Under the pieces are notes generated by a model, which was given only the letters and a program-made list of their open reading frames with translations, searched no databases and had not been told where the DNA came from. A DNA stretch of 64,000 bases, from NCBI RefSeq assembly GCF_000471905.2, contig NW_006495906.1, positions 666,222 through 730,221 on the forward strand. Reading direction: 5' to 3'. Positions within the stretch are counted from its first letter, which is position 1, and each line of letters begins with the position of its first letter. This DNA is from Amborella trichopoda (Eukaryota; Streptophyta; Magnoliopsida; Amborellales; Amborellaceae). Positions 22,644 to 33,865 of the stretch are shown here, piece by piece. The position numbers were made by a program, and so were the translations under genes.

Positions 22644-23112
22644 TTGCAATTGTGATGTGGGTTCGATTGTCCCTCTCCACGACGGTTCCCTCAAGGAAGC
22701 TGGCTGACAAAAAGGATAGACTGTCGAGGAATGGTGGTGGAAACCTTCCTCTCTGCACGAACGGCGGGCATTCGAGCACCTGGGATTACCGAAAAGTTAG
22801 ACCCCTCTTGGCTACCAGCTCAGCTGACTCCTCCCGAGTGATTGAGGGAGAGAGCCTATGTGTCTCTCGGCTCAACTCGACTGTATGAGAGGAAGTTAGA
22901 GTGGTGGCCCAAGGGTTAGAGCTCTTGGGTTTGGTCGTGACCACGCGTTTGTCGTAGATGGGGTTGCCGCGCAGGGCGGGTAAAGATTAGAGGAGAAGAG
23001 AGAGAGGGCCTGGGATGTAGTCTGGTTTAAGAAAGAGAGGGAATGGACCTCGCACTTAGGTATTTTCTCTCTCTGAAAGTTTTCTCTCTCCTCTCAGTGG
23101 GATTAAGGATTT
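22414..23112 (-). mobile_element. Family-B LTR piece, minus orientation, interrupted by element C
   Basis: It matches 3,290-3,590 in the same orientation (CCCTCTCCACGACGGTTCCC; GAGAAGAGAGAGAGGGCCTG; GTTTTCTCTCTCCTCTCAG; GGGATTAAGG). It breaks at 23,113, where the C LTR starts. GATTT (23,108-23,112) would be the left target duplication of C; the right copy is outside this window or displaced. Confidence 0.65.
22590..22640 (+). repeat. (CT)n microsatellite
   Basis: About 20 consecutive CT dinucleotides after TTTCTTTCTTT, inside the family-B palindrome region. Confidence 0.95.
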
Positions 23113-26100
23113 TGTCATGACCCCACCCCTGACCCCTACCGGAGGGTGACAGAGTATGGGATCGCGACCGGAGGTCGCGAACGTCACTCAGATGGGAGTG
23201 ACTCAACACGTGTTAAAAATGCAGAATCAAAGCAAACCACTAAAATTAAATAAAACTCACACACACTAAAAACTAAATAAGTTGAAACCATTAAATTTTC
23301 ATTCAAACACCAAGATTCTTTACAATATAGTTCAACTCTTACAAGCTTGACTTTACAGTACATCACACTAAAACAACACAGTGGCCTTGCCACCAGACAC
23401 CTACTTTGTTGAAGGGATCCCTGACTGGTCTGAAGCTTCTAATGTTTGCCACCACCACTCTGGTGCTCGACTTCCACAGTCAAGTTCTATCACTCTACAT
23501 AGATGAAAGTAAGCAGAGTGAGCTATAAGCCCAGTAGGTAGATCACTACCCTTGTATTCTCGTCTATATGCAGATACATAATAACATAGCCTACATTTCA
23601 TTAGAGTTCACACCAGTATCACAGAGTGGAGTCGTACATCAAAATATAAACACTAATAGTATATAGAGAGCAAGGTTCAAATACCAGAACATCGAATATT
23701 TCTTGAGATAATAATTACATCGTTACTTATCACAGTTTCAGTCAGACACTCATACAAAATATCTAATTCAAATAGGTAAAAAACAGAATTGTTTACTCCC
23801 CGAAGTATAAGCCACATCGATCAGGCTAAGCCAATCCTATAACTTGGGACTTCTAAGCCAATCCTATAACTTGGGACTTCTACCCTTATTCAGGAGGGAG
23901 GACAATGACAAATGCAGGTCCCATTACATAATGTCCTCACTCACGCACACAATCCCCAGCATGCTTTGGGGTTTTCGATAAGTTGTGGCCTTGCAAGACA
24001 CGACCTTTTCTTTATGCCTTCAAGCGGAAGGGCATTACACTACCATTGGAGGACCCAATGCGTAGTGCTCATGACAATTTGGGGGGCACGACCATCCCTG
24101 TTATATACAATCACTCATCGACTCCACTCTTATCATAGAAGTCAAGGTATAATATACCCAACTGCCAATGGAGAACCCAATGCGTAGTGGTCATGTCACA
24201 GATATCAGTTTTCGGTGTAGTAGAAACACATTCCATCTACTAATGGAGGACCCATTGCATAGTTGTCAGGGCACATATAATACTCTTAATATAACAGATG
24301 CAGAGTAACCACTACCAATGGAAAACCCATTGCATAGCGGTCATGGCAAATATAACAAAAGTAAAGTAGCCACTAACATTGGACGACCCATTGCGTAGCG
24401 GTCATGACACATATACCAGTCTTAATATAACAGAAGCAGAGTAGCCACTACTAATGGAGGATCATTACATAGCGGTCATGACACATATAATAGTCTTAAT
24501 ATAACAAAAGCAGAGTATCCACTCCTCCATAAAAAGCAGAGTATCCACTACTAATGAAGGACCCATTGCGTAGCGGTCATGGGACATATATCTTAATATA
24601 ACAAAAGCAAAGTAGCCACTACCAATGGAGGACCCAGTGCGTAGCGGTCATGGCACATGTAACAGTCTTAATATAATAGAAGCAGAGTAGCCGCTACCAA
24701 TGGAAGACCCATTGCGTAGCGGTCATGGCACATATAACAGTCCTAATATAACAGAAGCAAAGTAGCCACTACCAATGCAGAACACATTGCGTAACGGTCA
24801 TGGCACTTATAACAGTCTTAATATAACAAAAGCAAAGTAGCCACTACTAATGGAGGACCCATTGCGTAGTGGTTATGGAACATATAACAGTCTTAATATA
24901 ACAGAAGCACATATATTAATCATTTCCATCGTATCACAGTATCATCCTTTCAGTATCACAGTGTCATATTTTCAGTATTGCAGTCTCATATTTTTCTACA
25001 ATTTCAAACAGTGACGTCCAGCCATAAAAAAGACCATAATGCTCAATCCAATTAGAATTTTGAAATGATTCCAATACAAACTTTCCACTCGACACGTGTA
25101 CCTTTCAAATGAGGGTAGTTTGAGAACATTTCGACTCCATTTGGGCATTCAAATGTTCGTGACAACCCATGTAATGGTTCAGGATTTTACGAAATTTGTC
25201 GACAGTGACATATCTCTGCAAATAATTATATAACTCTCAATTTAGGAATTAATTCGAATTGTATTCAACATGTGATCTAAAGCATACTCATAAATATTTC
25301 AAATGGAGGTGGTTTAGAAGAAAACAGACTCCATTGGTTCAATCAAAATTCGTGACAACAGAGGCACCAGTTCTGTTATTTTACTAAATTTGCTAATAGT
25401 GACCTACTTGCACATTTTGAAGAATAACTCTTCATGAATAAAGAATTTGAGAAAGATTAGAACATAAAATATTTAGTAGACACGTATATCTTTCCAATGG
25501 CAAAAGTTCGAGGTCAATTGGACCTCATTTGGTAGGTCAAACATAACTTACAAAAACATAGAACCTTCATGAAATTTACAGCACAGTCACATTATCAATC
25601 AACATGACAATCCATTAGCTTCCAACTATGATAATTCTTAACATAAACCTTTCTCATTTTCCATTAAATACACGAAAACACATAATCACAAACCTTTCAT
25701 GAAGAACAACGAAGATTTGATCTCATTTTTGACATGCAAAGGCAAGCTAAATTGCTGGAATTTATACTACAACAGTGTGCATATGCATCCATTAGTCATG
25801 CCACTACTTATGCAAATTATCATGTTTGATTCATGTCCAATCCTTGCTTAAGGATCTACAATGTAGATGATCCACTTACTTTAGGTGCTTTGTCTCCAAA
25901 TCTTCTCCCACAGTCTCCTCCTTCAAGCTTTTAACAAGACTCTTTAATGGTAAACAATAGCTAACAAAAGGCCTCCAAGTTGAAAGGCTCTAGAGAGACA
26001 GAGGGTGGAATGAATGACGTGAGGGAGAGGGAGAGGCTTAAGTACTCCCTTGATGGGAGGTGGCAACCCAAGTATTCACAGGTGGCATACACTACACATG

Positions 26101-26585
26101 CAATTGGACAAGTAGCAATGTGTGGCTGCATGTACTCAACAGGTGGCAGCCACTGTTCATGCAAGCACGACACTAGTCCATTTGCTCCATCCCATTGTCG
26201 TTTGTGAAATTTCCTTCTTCTTCTCCTTACACCTGCGGTGTTGCCTCTCTCTCTCTTCATGCATGGTGCTACTCCTTTTCTCTCTTCATGTGCGGTGCTG
26301 CTCTTTCTCTCTCTTCATGTGTGGCACTACTTTCTCTCACTTCACGCACGACACTGCTCTTTCCCTCTCTTCACGTGCAGTGATGCACTTTCTCTCTCTG
26401 CATGCGCGACACTTCTCTTTCTCTCTTTTCCAAACGGCGTTGCCCTCTTCCTCTACTCACTTGTGGCATTCCTCCCTTCACGGGCGCGGCATTGCCTCTC
26501 TCTCTTCTCCAAACGGCGTTACCCCCTCTTCCACGCTCCTACCGCTGTGTGTATATCCATGGCCAGGAAAACCTTAGTCCTTACA
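23113..26585 (-). mobile_element. C 3' LTR (complete, about 3.5 kb)
   Basis: Minus-strand start TGTAAGGACTAAGG (26,585), end GGGGTCATGACA (23,113). The first 1.1 kb aligns with the right LTR from 31,145 (GGATCGCGACCGGAGGTCGC versus GGATTGCGACCGGAGGTCAC). It carries a 75-bp tandem array (24,030-24,910). The part nearest 26,100-26,560 is CT-rich with repeats around CTTCATGTGCGGTGCTGCTC; the Ser/Leu-rich + frames there (26,122-26,789) are not genes. Confidence 0.88.
24030..24910. repeat. Tandem array, about 75-bp unit, inside the C LTR
   Basis: About ten units of GTAGCCACTACCAATGGAGG, ACCCATTGCGTAGCGGTCAT, GGCACATATAACAGTCTTAA, TATAACAGAAGCAGA. The right C LTR has only the first degenerate units before it is broken at 32,207, and D contains a related word (GTGTCCCACCACGTAGTGGTC). 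Confidence 0.88.
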
Positions 26586-26586
26586 T

Positions 26587-26603
26587 CATCCCCCCTTAAA
26601 AAA
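26587..26603 (-). other. C polypurine tract
   Basis: The minus strand reads TTTTTTAAGGGGGGATGA immediately upstream of the LTR start TGTAAGG. A G-rich purine run at this place primes plus-strand DNA synthesis in LTR elements. Confidence 0.8.
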
Positions 26604-26628
26604 GAGTTTTTACTCAAAATCATTAACT

Positions 26629-27120
26629 TAACTAATAAAACAAGTGGGGGTATTTATCCCCGACCTCATCTTCTCTCTCCCATGTCGACTCTTCTCTTGA
26701 ATGATACTGCCATAGAACCCAGACTAGGGGAATCTCTTTATTGTGCAATACCTGAGCGATCCTGTCCAGTATCTCAATCGATTGTTTAACATAAGTCAAA
26801 TATCCCCTTATTGGGATTGGCTCATTCTTCAAGACATGGGATGTATCGGGCTGATACTTCCTTAACAGCAAAACATGGAACACATCATGAATATTAGCCA
26901 ACTCGAGAGGTAAGGCCAATCGATATGCCTCGACTTCGAGTCTTTCTAAAATTTCAAAGGGTCCAATGAAACATGGACTTAGTTTTCCTTTTTTGTCGAA
27001 CCTCATAATAGTTGGTGATAACGTCAAAACGACCTGATCGCCTTCTTCAAACTCGAGGTCTCTTCGGCGGTTATCGGAATAACTCTTCTGCCGACTCTGA
27101 GCTGTTTTGAGCCTTTCTCA
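26629..27120 (-). pseudogene. pol: C integrase C-terminal region and chromodomain
   Basis: The frame 27,027-26,632 encodes KLSPCFIGPFEILERL (the GPF/Y module), then PPxL-like ELANIHDVFHVLLLRKY, and a tail with PIEILDR-like SIEILDRIAQVLHNKEIP followed by VLWQYHSREESTWERE and YPHLF. That tail is a chromodomain of the reduced CR type typical of Tekay chromoviruses. It is thought to steer integration toward particular chromatin. The stretch 27,030-27,380 continues the integrase upstream in other frames with breaks. The protein ends at the stop near 26,630, some 30 bases before the polypurine tract. Confidence 0.88.
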
Positions 27121-27386
27121 AATTAAGGCAATCTTTTTTGAGGTCATCTGAAAAATTTCTGTCCCTACCAACCTCCTTTCACTGACTCATCCCAACACAT
27201 TGACGATCTGCACTTCCTCCCATACAGGGCCTCAAAAGGTTCCATTTAAATACTGGTCTGAAAACTATTGTTATATGCAAATTCTACTAGGGGTAAGTGA
27301 TCATCCTAGTTTCCTTTAAAGTTTGTAACACAGGCCCTCAACATATCTTCTAGGGTTTGAATGGTTTTCTTTAACTGTCCATCAGT

Positions 27387-28010
27387 CTAAGGCTGGAAAG
27401 CAGTATTGAAAGTGAGTTTTGTTCCCAAGGTTGATTGCAGACTGTTCCAAGATCTTGAAGTAAATCTAGAGTCCCTGTTGGACACAATGCTAACAGGTAC
27501 CCCATCCAGTCTTACTATCTCTTTGATATATATTTGAGCCAGTTTATCAAGGGTATAGGTGTTGCAGAATGGTATGAAATGGATAGCTTTAATTAATCGG
27601 TCCACAATAACCGAAATACTATCGTGTCCAGTGCTTGATCTTGGCAACCTAGACACAAAGTCCATAGTGATGTGTTCTCACTTCCACTCCGGCACAGGTA
27701 AGGGTTGTAACAGCCTGGTGGGTTTTCTGATGTTCAGCCTTCACTTGCTGACATGTCAGACACTTAGAAAAAAATTGTGCCACATCTCTCTTCATGTTAT
27801 TCCACCTGAAAGTTTTCTTTAAATCCTGATACATTTTTGTGCTCCAAGGATGTACAGTATAACGGGAGTGGTGTGTCTCTTCTAGAATATACTTTTTTAT
27901 ATTCGTATCATTTGGAACACATACCCGATTTTTAAATTTCAACAAATCATAACTGCTGCTAGAGAAATCATCTTTTCTTTCTAACTTTATGTCTTCTAGG
28001 ATTTTCATGA
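27387..28010 (-). pseudogene. pol: C integrase: HHCC zinc-binding domain and DDE core
   Basis: The N-terminal zinc motif is visible at about 27,870-27,740 (HHSRYTVHPWSTKMY ... CLTCQQVK). The core follows at 27,665-27,387: MDFVSRLPRS (canonical D in a W-x-M-D-F context), VDRLIKAIHFIP, YIKEIVRLDGVPVSIVSNRD, then SRFTSRSW. The second catalytic D is in SNRD. The third acidic residue lies past a stop near 27,387. The frame between zinc motif and core is shifted around 27,660-27,700. Integrase would join element DNA to the chromosome; this copy cannot. Confidence 0.9.
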
Positions 28011-28692
28011 GCTGGGGGTTTATCTTTTGTGCCGTCGGGATCTGTTGAAAGAGCTGAGGTTCCATCCTTTTATCCGCAGTTATTCCTAACCCATCACTAG
28101 GGGGTAGTGTTAGGTGCCAATCCACTACATCTTGTATTAGTTTCATCTCTCGAACCATCATGTGAGCCACCAACACCACGAGCTTCCTACTCAAGGCACC
28201 TGCCACAATGTTTGTCTTACCCTGGTGATAGTTAATGGTGCAGTCATAGTCATTTAATAGGTCCATCCATCTTCTTTGGCTCATATTCATCTCCTTCAGA
28301 GAAAATAAATCCTTGAGGCTCTTATGGTCCGTGAATATCTTAAATTTGGCCCCATAGAGGTAATGTCTCCAGACTTTCAAGGCAAATACTACAACTGCAG
28401 GTTCCAAATCATGGGTTGGGTTATTTTTCTTGTGCGGCTTTAACTGTCTAGAGGCATAAGCTATGACCTTCCCTTGTTGTATTAACAGACACCCAAGTCC
28501 TTTATGAGAAGCGTCAGTGTAGACCACAAAGACTTCGTTTCCTTCAGGTAAGGTTAATACTAGGGCTATAGTTAATCTCTTCTTTAATTCTTGAAAGCTC
28601 TTTTCACAGTCATCCGACCATTCAAATTTCACCTCCTTTTGAGTCAAGCGTGTCAGGGGAAGTGTTATCTTTGAAAACCTTCTACAAAGCAC
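28010..28692 (-). pseudogene. pol: C RNase H domain and tether
   Basis: In frame with the integrase zinc motif (28,692-27,649, 347 codons). It begins in the RT connection (FSKITLPLTRLTQKEVKFEW) and goes on to RNase H. Visible catalytic features are VYTDASHKGLGCLLIQ (first D), the E of DLEPAVVVFALKVWRHYLYG, and IFTDHKSLKDLF (D in TDHKSL), plus a downstream GALSRK. The usual VADALSRK has become VAGALSRK, so the last catalytic Asp is replaced by Gly. RNase H removes the RNA strand during reverse transcription. Confidence 0.92.
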
Positions 28693-28699
28693 CTATAGT

Positions 28700-29410
28700 A
28701 TCCAACTAGTCCCAGAAAACTGCGGACTTCTGTCACATTTGTTAGCCTTCCCCACTTAAGTACAACTTCAATTTTGCAAGGGTCAACTGCGACCCCATCT
28801 TTAAAAATAATGTGCCTAAGGAAGGCCACGCTTGGGAGCCAAAACTATCTCTTCCCCAGCTTAACATAAAACTTATTTGTCTTTAAGGTCTGGAGGACCA
28901 TTCTTAAATGTCGTTCATGTCCTTCTAGATTTCTTGAGTATACCAGAATATCATCTATAAAGACCACTACAAAATCATGTAGTAAGGGTTTAAAAACTCT
29001 ATTCATCATATCCATAAAGACAGCCGGGGCATTTGTTAACCCGTATGACATTACTAAGAAATCGTAGTGACTATATCAAGTCCTGAATGAGGTCTTGGGG
29101 ACATCTTCTTCCTTGACTCGCTACTGTTGATAACCTGACTGAAGGTCAATTTTTTAAAACTCTTTGGTCCCTTGGAGTTGGTCAAAAAGGTTGTCAATTC
29201 TTGGCAAGAGGTACTTATTCTTTATAGTGACTTGGTTCAGCTGTCGATAGTCTATATAAAGCCTCAAAGACCCATCTTTCTTTTCAAAAAATAAGACAGG
29301 CACACCCAGCGCGAAACACTATGTCGAATGAATCCTCCTCTAACAACTCTTGCAATTGCTCCTTCAATTCCTTTAGTTCCACTGGGGCCATCCCATAAGG
29401 GCTTTAGAGA
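28700..29410 (-). pseudogene. pol: C reverse transcriptase
   Basis: The best-preserved part (29,051-28,845) reads [20 protein letters not shown], then [12 protein letters not shown], the FIDD form of the YxDD catalytic box. Upstream in other frames (29,100-29,330) come the preceding RT blocks (Y-R-x-L-N-like, KIDLQSGYQQ-like). Downstream (28,840-28,700) lies the thumb/connection (FLGH-like region) with a frameshift. At least three breaks separate these parts. The domain order relative to protease and RNase H is that of Ty3/gypsy. Confidence 0.9.
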
Positions 29411-29474
29411 TGGGGCTAGTGTCAGGGACCACATTTATCTCAAATTCTATTTCCCTGACAGGAGGTAGAGAGGT

Positions 29475-30000
29475 TTACTCTTCAGGAAAAACCTCTGGAT
29501 ATTCCCTCACCACCGGTATTTTTTCTAACTTGGACCGGACCTCTCGATTTTCTACTACGTAAGCTAAATACCCAACACATCTTTTGGCTAGGAACCGGGA
29601 AGCTCGAAGAGCTGAGATGAAGTGTAGAAGAGCAACATCCTTGAGGCAAACAAGGTTCAACTCAGGCTGGCTTGGGCGTCTAAGGGTTACAGTCTTGTCA
29701 TGAAAATTTATTATAGCATGGTGTGTGGACAACTAGTCCATGCCCAAAATAACATCAAAGTCTTGGATGTCGATCAGTATCAAATCTATAGGCAGCACAC
29801 ACCCTTCAAGTAAAACTCCATAGTGTTTGTAAACAATAACAGTTTCTATAGATTCCCCCAGAGGTGTGCATACTACCAATGTCCAGTCAAGAAGTGAAGC
29901 TTTAGCATTTATGTGGCATGCAAAGTGAGGTGCAACAAAAGACTGTTTAGTTTTATGATCAACCAGAATTTTAGCTTCCATGCCACAAACGGAGAGTGTA
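29475..30000 (-). pseudogene. pol: C aspartic protease with lost active site
   Basis: In the frame 30,338-29,733 the region around 29,975 reads KILVDHKTKQSFVAPHFA, where Tekay proteases normally have a DSGATHSF-type motif: Asp is retained but Ser-Gly-Ala is replaced by His-Lys-Thr. The flap and C-terminal signature DVILGMD follow at the end of that frame, then a stop where Trp is expected (TGG to TAG at about 29,731). The frame resumes with LSTHHAIINFHDKTV (29,732-29,475) and a linker ending VREYPEVFPEE before RT. The enzyme would be inactive. Confidence 0.82.
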
Positions 30001-31065
30001 CCTCGGATTACAAAGGCAGATGCCTTGGCTTCTTGTTCTATGAGGGAAAATACTCGACCTTGAGTCTTCGGTTGGTTTTCAGGTCCATTCACTGAGAAAT
30101 CTCTAATCTGGTGGCCAGGTTTGCCACATCTAAAGCATGCCTCTGTCTTTCTTTGGTACTTAGCCACCGAATGATTGTCCTTCCCACAATGTGGGCACGT
30201 CGGGTGCCTATTCTCCCTTACGTCGCCCGGCAAAGTCCTCTGAATCTTCTCACCCCTCAGGTTATCTCTTCCCTTGAAGTTCCTCCTTGGTGGTGGTCGA
30301 GCCTTTCTCCCCAAGTTTCCAAACCAGTCTGGTCCCATCTTCTAGTTTCTCCCAACTCGGGACACTTCACAGCCCCTCTCAATCTTGAAGGCCAAATCTG
30401 CCAAAGGGGAGAAGGTTTTGAGATTTGATGATATCACCCTCCCCCTTATTTCTTGTCTGCGGCCTCTCTCAAATTTGTTCACTTTCTGTGCCTCAGTATT
30501 AATGATGTGCGGTGCATACCTTGACAGCTCGGCAAACTTAGTTGCGCACTGTTCCACCGATAGATTTCCTTATTGTAGCTCAATGAACTCTACTTCTTTT
30601 CTTTCCCGTACATAGTTAGCGAACTACTTCTCATTGAATGCTTCTAGAAAATTTCCCCAACTCATTTCTGTCCTTGATTCTTCCCAAGATTGCTTTACTG
30701 AGCCCTACCAGTGCTCAGTAACTCCTTCTAATATGAAGGTCCCCATCTTGACCTTCTGTTCATTTGTACAATGCAACACCTCAAATATATTTTCTGCTTT
30801 CCTTCTCCCTCATTCTGCATTCTCTACTCCTCTGCGCCCTAAGAAAGTCGGAGTAGTCAGCCTTCTAAACTTCTCTATCAAACTATTGTCATTCTGGTTA
30901 AGGGCGGGGGTAGATGGGGCTGGCATTTTTTCTTTCATCATCTGTGTCATGCCCCTTCAGGTTCTGACAAACTCACTGAGAGCCTTGATGTTTTCATTAT
31001 TGAAGCTTGCATTATTGGGTTGCGTCCTCAGCATCTTCAACTTAAGACAAGCACTCAGTTACTAA
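30000..31065 (-). pseudogene. gag: C gag with CCHC zinc knuckle
   Basis: The minus-strand Gag core is visible in pieces between about 30,920 and 30,640 (FRRLTTPTFLGRRG; IFEVLHCTNEQKVKMG; FILEGVTEHW), with a stop after the final W. The 30,557-30,342 frame (FAELSRYAPHIINTEAQKV) is the conserved post-core segment. The zinc knuckle lies around 30,140-30,100 and reads CFRCGKPGHQIRDF: the fourth ligand Cys is Phe. A second CPHCGKDNHS half-knuckle precedes it. Gag would form the particle; it is broken in at least four places. The start codon near 31,040 is uncertain. Confidence 0.85.
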
Positions 31066-31123
31066 TCTACCCAAAACTATTCTAAGGACACTTCTAAAAC
31101 ATCCTAGGATATGAATCCTAACC

Positions 31124-31140
31124 TGGCTACTCTGATGCCA
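31124..31140 (-). other. C primer binding site (tRNA-iMet type)
   Basis: The minus strand reads TGGCATCAGAGTAGCCA, four bases after the LTR end. The usual initiator-Met site TGGTATCAGAGC differs at two of the first twelve bases. Confidence 0.75.
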
Positions 31141-31144
31141 TAAC

Positions 31145-32207
31145 TATCACGACCTCGGCTCCTTACCCCTACCGTATCCTATTGAAGGGCATTAGAGTGC
31201 GGGATTGCGACCGGAGGTCACGAACGTCACTCAGGGGGGAGTGGATCAACGCGTGTTAGAAATGAGAAATCAAAGAAACCACTAAAATTAAATATAACTC
31301 ATACATGATGCACTAAAAACGGAATAAATTAAAACCATTAAATTTTCATTCAAACAGCAAGATTCTTTACAATATAGTTCAAGGCTTACAAGACTGAATT
31401 TACAGTACATCACACCAAAACAACACTATAGCCGAGTCACCAGACACATACTATGCAGAAAGGGATCCTTGACAAGTCTGAAGCTTCAAATGTCTGCCAC
31501 CACCACTCTGCTGCTCGACTTCCTAAGTCAAGTGCTATCACTCTACACAGATGAAAGTAAGCGGAGTGAGATAAAAGCCCTACAAGTAGATCATTACCCT
31601 TGTATTCCCGTCCACATGCAGATACATAATAACATAGCCTACAGTTTATCAGAGTTCATACAGGTATCACAGAGTGGAATCGTACATCAAAATATAAACA
31701 ATAACAGTATAAAGGGAGCAAGGTTCAAATACCAGAACGTCGAATATTTCGTGGGATAGCAATTACATCGTTACTTATCACAGTTCCAGTCAAACACGCA
31801 TACAGAATATTTAATTCAGACATGCGGAAGACATAATTGTTTACTATCGAAGTAAAAGCCACATCGATGAGGCTAAGCCAATTTTGCAACTTGGGACTCT
31901 ACCCTCATTCAGAAGGGAGGACAATGACAAATGGAGGTCCCAATTCGTAATGTCCTCACTCACGCACACAATCCCCAGCGCGCTTTAGGATTTTCGATAG
32001 GTTGTAGCCTTGGAAGACACGACCCTCTCCTTACGCCTTCAGGTGGATGGGCGTTACACTACCATTGGAGGACTCAATACATTGTGCCCTTAACAATTTG
32101 AGGGGCACGACCCTCCTTGTTATACGCAGTCACTGCTCGACTGCACTCATATCATAGGAGTCGAGATACAGTATACCCAACTACTTATGGAGAACCCATT
32201 GCATGGT
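31145..32207 (-). mobile_element. C 5' LTR, interrupted by D
   Basis: About 1.06 kb aligned with the U5 side of the left C LTR (23,113-24,200), including the CGGAGGTCACGAACGTCACTC block and the start of the 75-bp repeats. It ends at ACCCATTGCATGGT, where the D LTR begins with TGTCACGAGCCC. The remaining U3 portion is not present to the right in this window. Confidence 0.8.
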
Positions 32208-33865
32208 TGTCACGAGCCCGACCCTGATCACCGTACCTTCCATGATGACAAGCAATCGAGCGTGGATTTGTGATACCAATGTAACATCAGTCACTCAACT
32301 CGGCGTATTTAATTTTTGGCAGTCGAGAAAACCATGGAAATAACTTCATACATTTAAAGACTTGGCAAACCCAATAATCCAAAAGATATTACATTATATT
32401 CTTCTCCAAAATTCCTATAATAAAGTTCAAGGCACCAAGGCCAACGATTACAGAGTTTACATAAAACAGTTACAAAGAGGGCTAAGAGCCCGACTTCATA
32501 CACGCACTAACTCCTTCTCGAAGTGGCTTCTCTGATTCCCCAACTGCAACTCGTGCTCCCAACTCTGGACCTATTGCTCTTAGTCTACAAGGAGGGGAAA
32601 GAAAAATAATGGGGTGAGCTCGAAAGCCCAGTAAGCAGATCTAATGTTATGCAGCTATAGCAATTCTATCCATATGGGCTAACAATTAAATCCATTAATA
32701 TGAAGTCTTAATTCAGCATATATGAATATCAGATCAAGACAGCGAATATGAACGTTCACTTAAACAACAGTTATCATTAAATCAGTGCAATCATTAACAT
32801 TCAATCAGTGCAATCATAAAACATTCCTTATTCAGAAATTCGACCATTGCCTACTCACTCTCTAAACCACCTACTCCCGCAGTAGAGGCTCTATCCATCA
32901 GGCTAAGCCAAACACATTGCTTAAGACCTCTACCATCACACAAGAGGGAGGGTAATGACAAGTGGAGCAATCCACTTCGTAATGCCCTCAACACAGACAC
33001 ATGGTCCTCAGCGCGTATTGGGGGTTCTATAGGCCCTTACCTTGCAAGGCATCACACGTATATCTCATCTCATTTCATTTCACGAATCTAGGGTGAGACC
33101 CTTTATCCTCTCCCTTAACCTGTTCCTATCATTATGCAAGTTAGGGAACATGCTGGCATCACTCTCCTTACTACCGATAAGTGTCCCATCACGTAGTAAG
33201 CAATATCATAACAGTATCCGCTACTGGTGAGTGTCCCACCACGTAGTGGTCAATACGAATGTAAACAGTGACCATTCATCACAGTATCATAACAGTATCC
33301 ACTATCGGTGAGTGTCCCACTGCGTAGTGGTCACAGTACCCTTGGGCGTGGACTTGTTCATGTTAACAAGTCTCACAATGAACTATTTCATAAGTTTTCA
33401 TGAATAACGAGATCATTTGCATGGTTGAAACAGTCTTGATATCGAGGAGCACGAATCTAAAATTTCAAGCTCCCACCAACCCATTCATACATTGCATTTC
33501 ATTCTATCATCCTACCTACCATGGATGCATAAGAGTTAAACCCACTTACCTTGCTTCTCACGGGGCCCTTGACCTCCCCTCATGGCCTCTGATGGCTTTC
33601 CTTAACTCCAAGAAAAGGCTTTCCAAAGACACAGCAGCAACAGAGGGCTCAAACTAGAATGCGAGAGAGAGAAAGTGAGAGTTGAGAAAATTGAGAGAAT
33701 GAGGGAGGCGGCGGCAAGAAGGGAGGGTAACGGATAAAGTACTCAAGGGTTAGGTGAAGGTCACTGTCGTAGACGTGTACGGCTTTGACAGGCGCGATGC
33801 TGACACATACGACACTAACAAGTGCAGCGCTGACAGCGGTCACATCTTCCTTTTTCACTCGCGGC
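32208..33865 (-). mobile_element. D: partial LTR of another Tekay-like element
   Basis: It begins TGTCACGAGCCCGACC, like the C LTR end, and has the same organisation (ATTACGTTTCTT-like A/T-rich part, AAGCCCAGTAAGCAGATCT, a phrase on gene-free repeats GTGTCCCACCACGTAGTGG), but differs throughout in sequence. By analogy with C its transcription would be on the minus strand. It is broken at 33,865 by the E2 5' LTR, flanked there by GCGGC (33,861-33,865). No internal region is visible, so it may be a solo LTR or one end of an element displaced beyond the window. Confidence 0.65.

Larger units (their letters stand above)
23113..32207 (-). mobile_element. C: Ty3/gypsy chromovirus (Tekay/Del type), minus strand
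   Basis: In element order: 5' LTR (31,145-32,207, interrupted), primer binding site (31,124-31,140), gag with zinc knuckle, protease, RT, RNase H, integrase with C-terminal chromodomain, polypurine tract (26,587-26,603), 3' LTR (23,113-26,585). LTRs of about 3.5 kb, the domain order and the chromodomain-type tail fit the Tekay/Del clade. All genes are interrupted by stops and frameshifts. This is the only element in the window that shows a polymerase, but it belongs to a different lineage from E1-E3, so it is not an obvious helper for them. Confidence 0.92.

Noticed and set aside
24030-24910. CRISPR-like regular array
   Set aside because: Units are contiguous and diverged, without unique spacers, inside a plant LTR.
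26122-26789. Overlapping Ser/Leu/His-rich + frames
   Set aside because: CT-rich repeats at the U3 end of the C LTR, antisense to the element; frames overlap each other.
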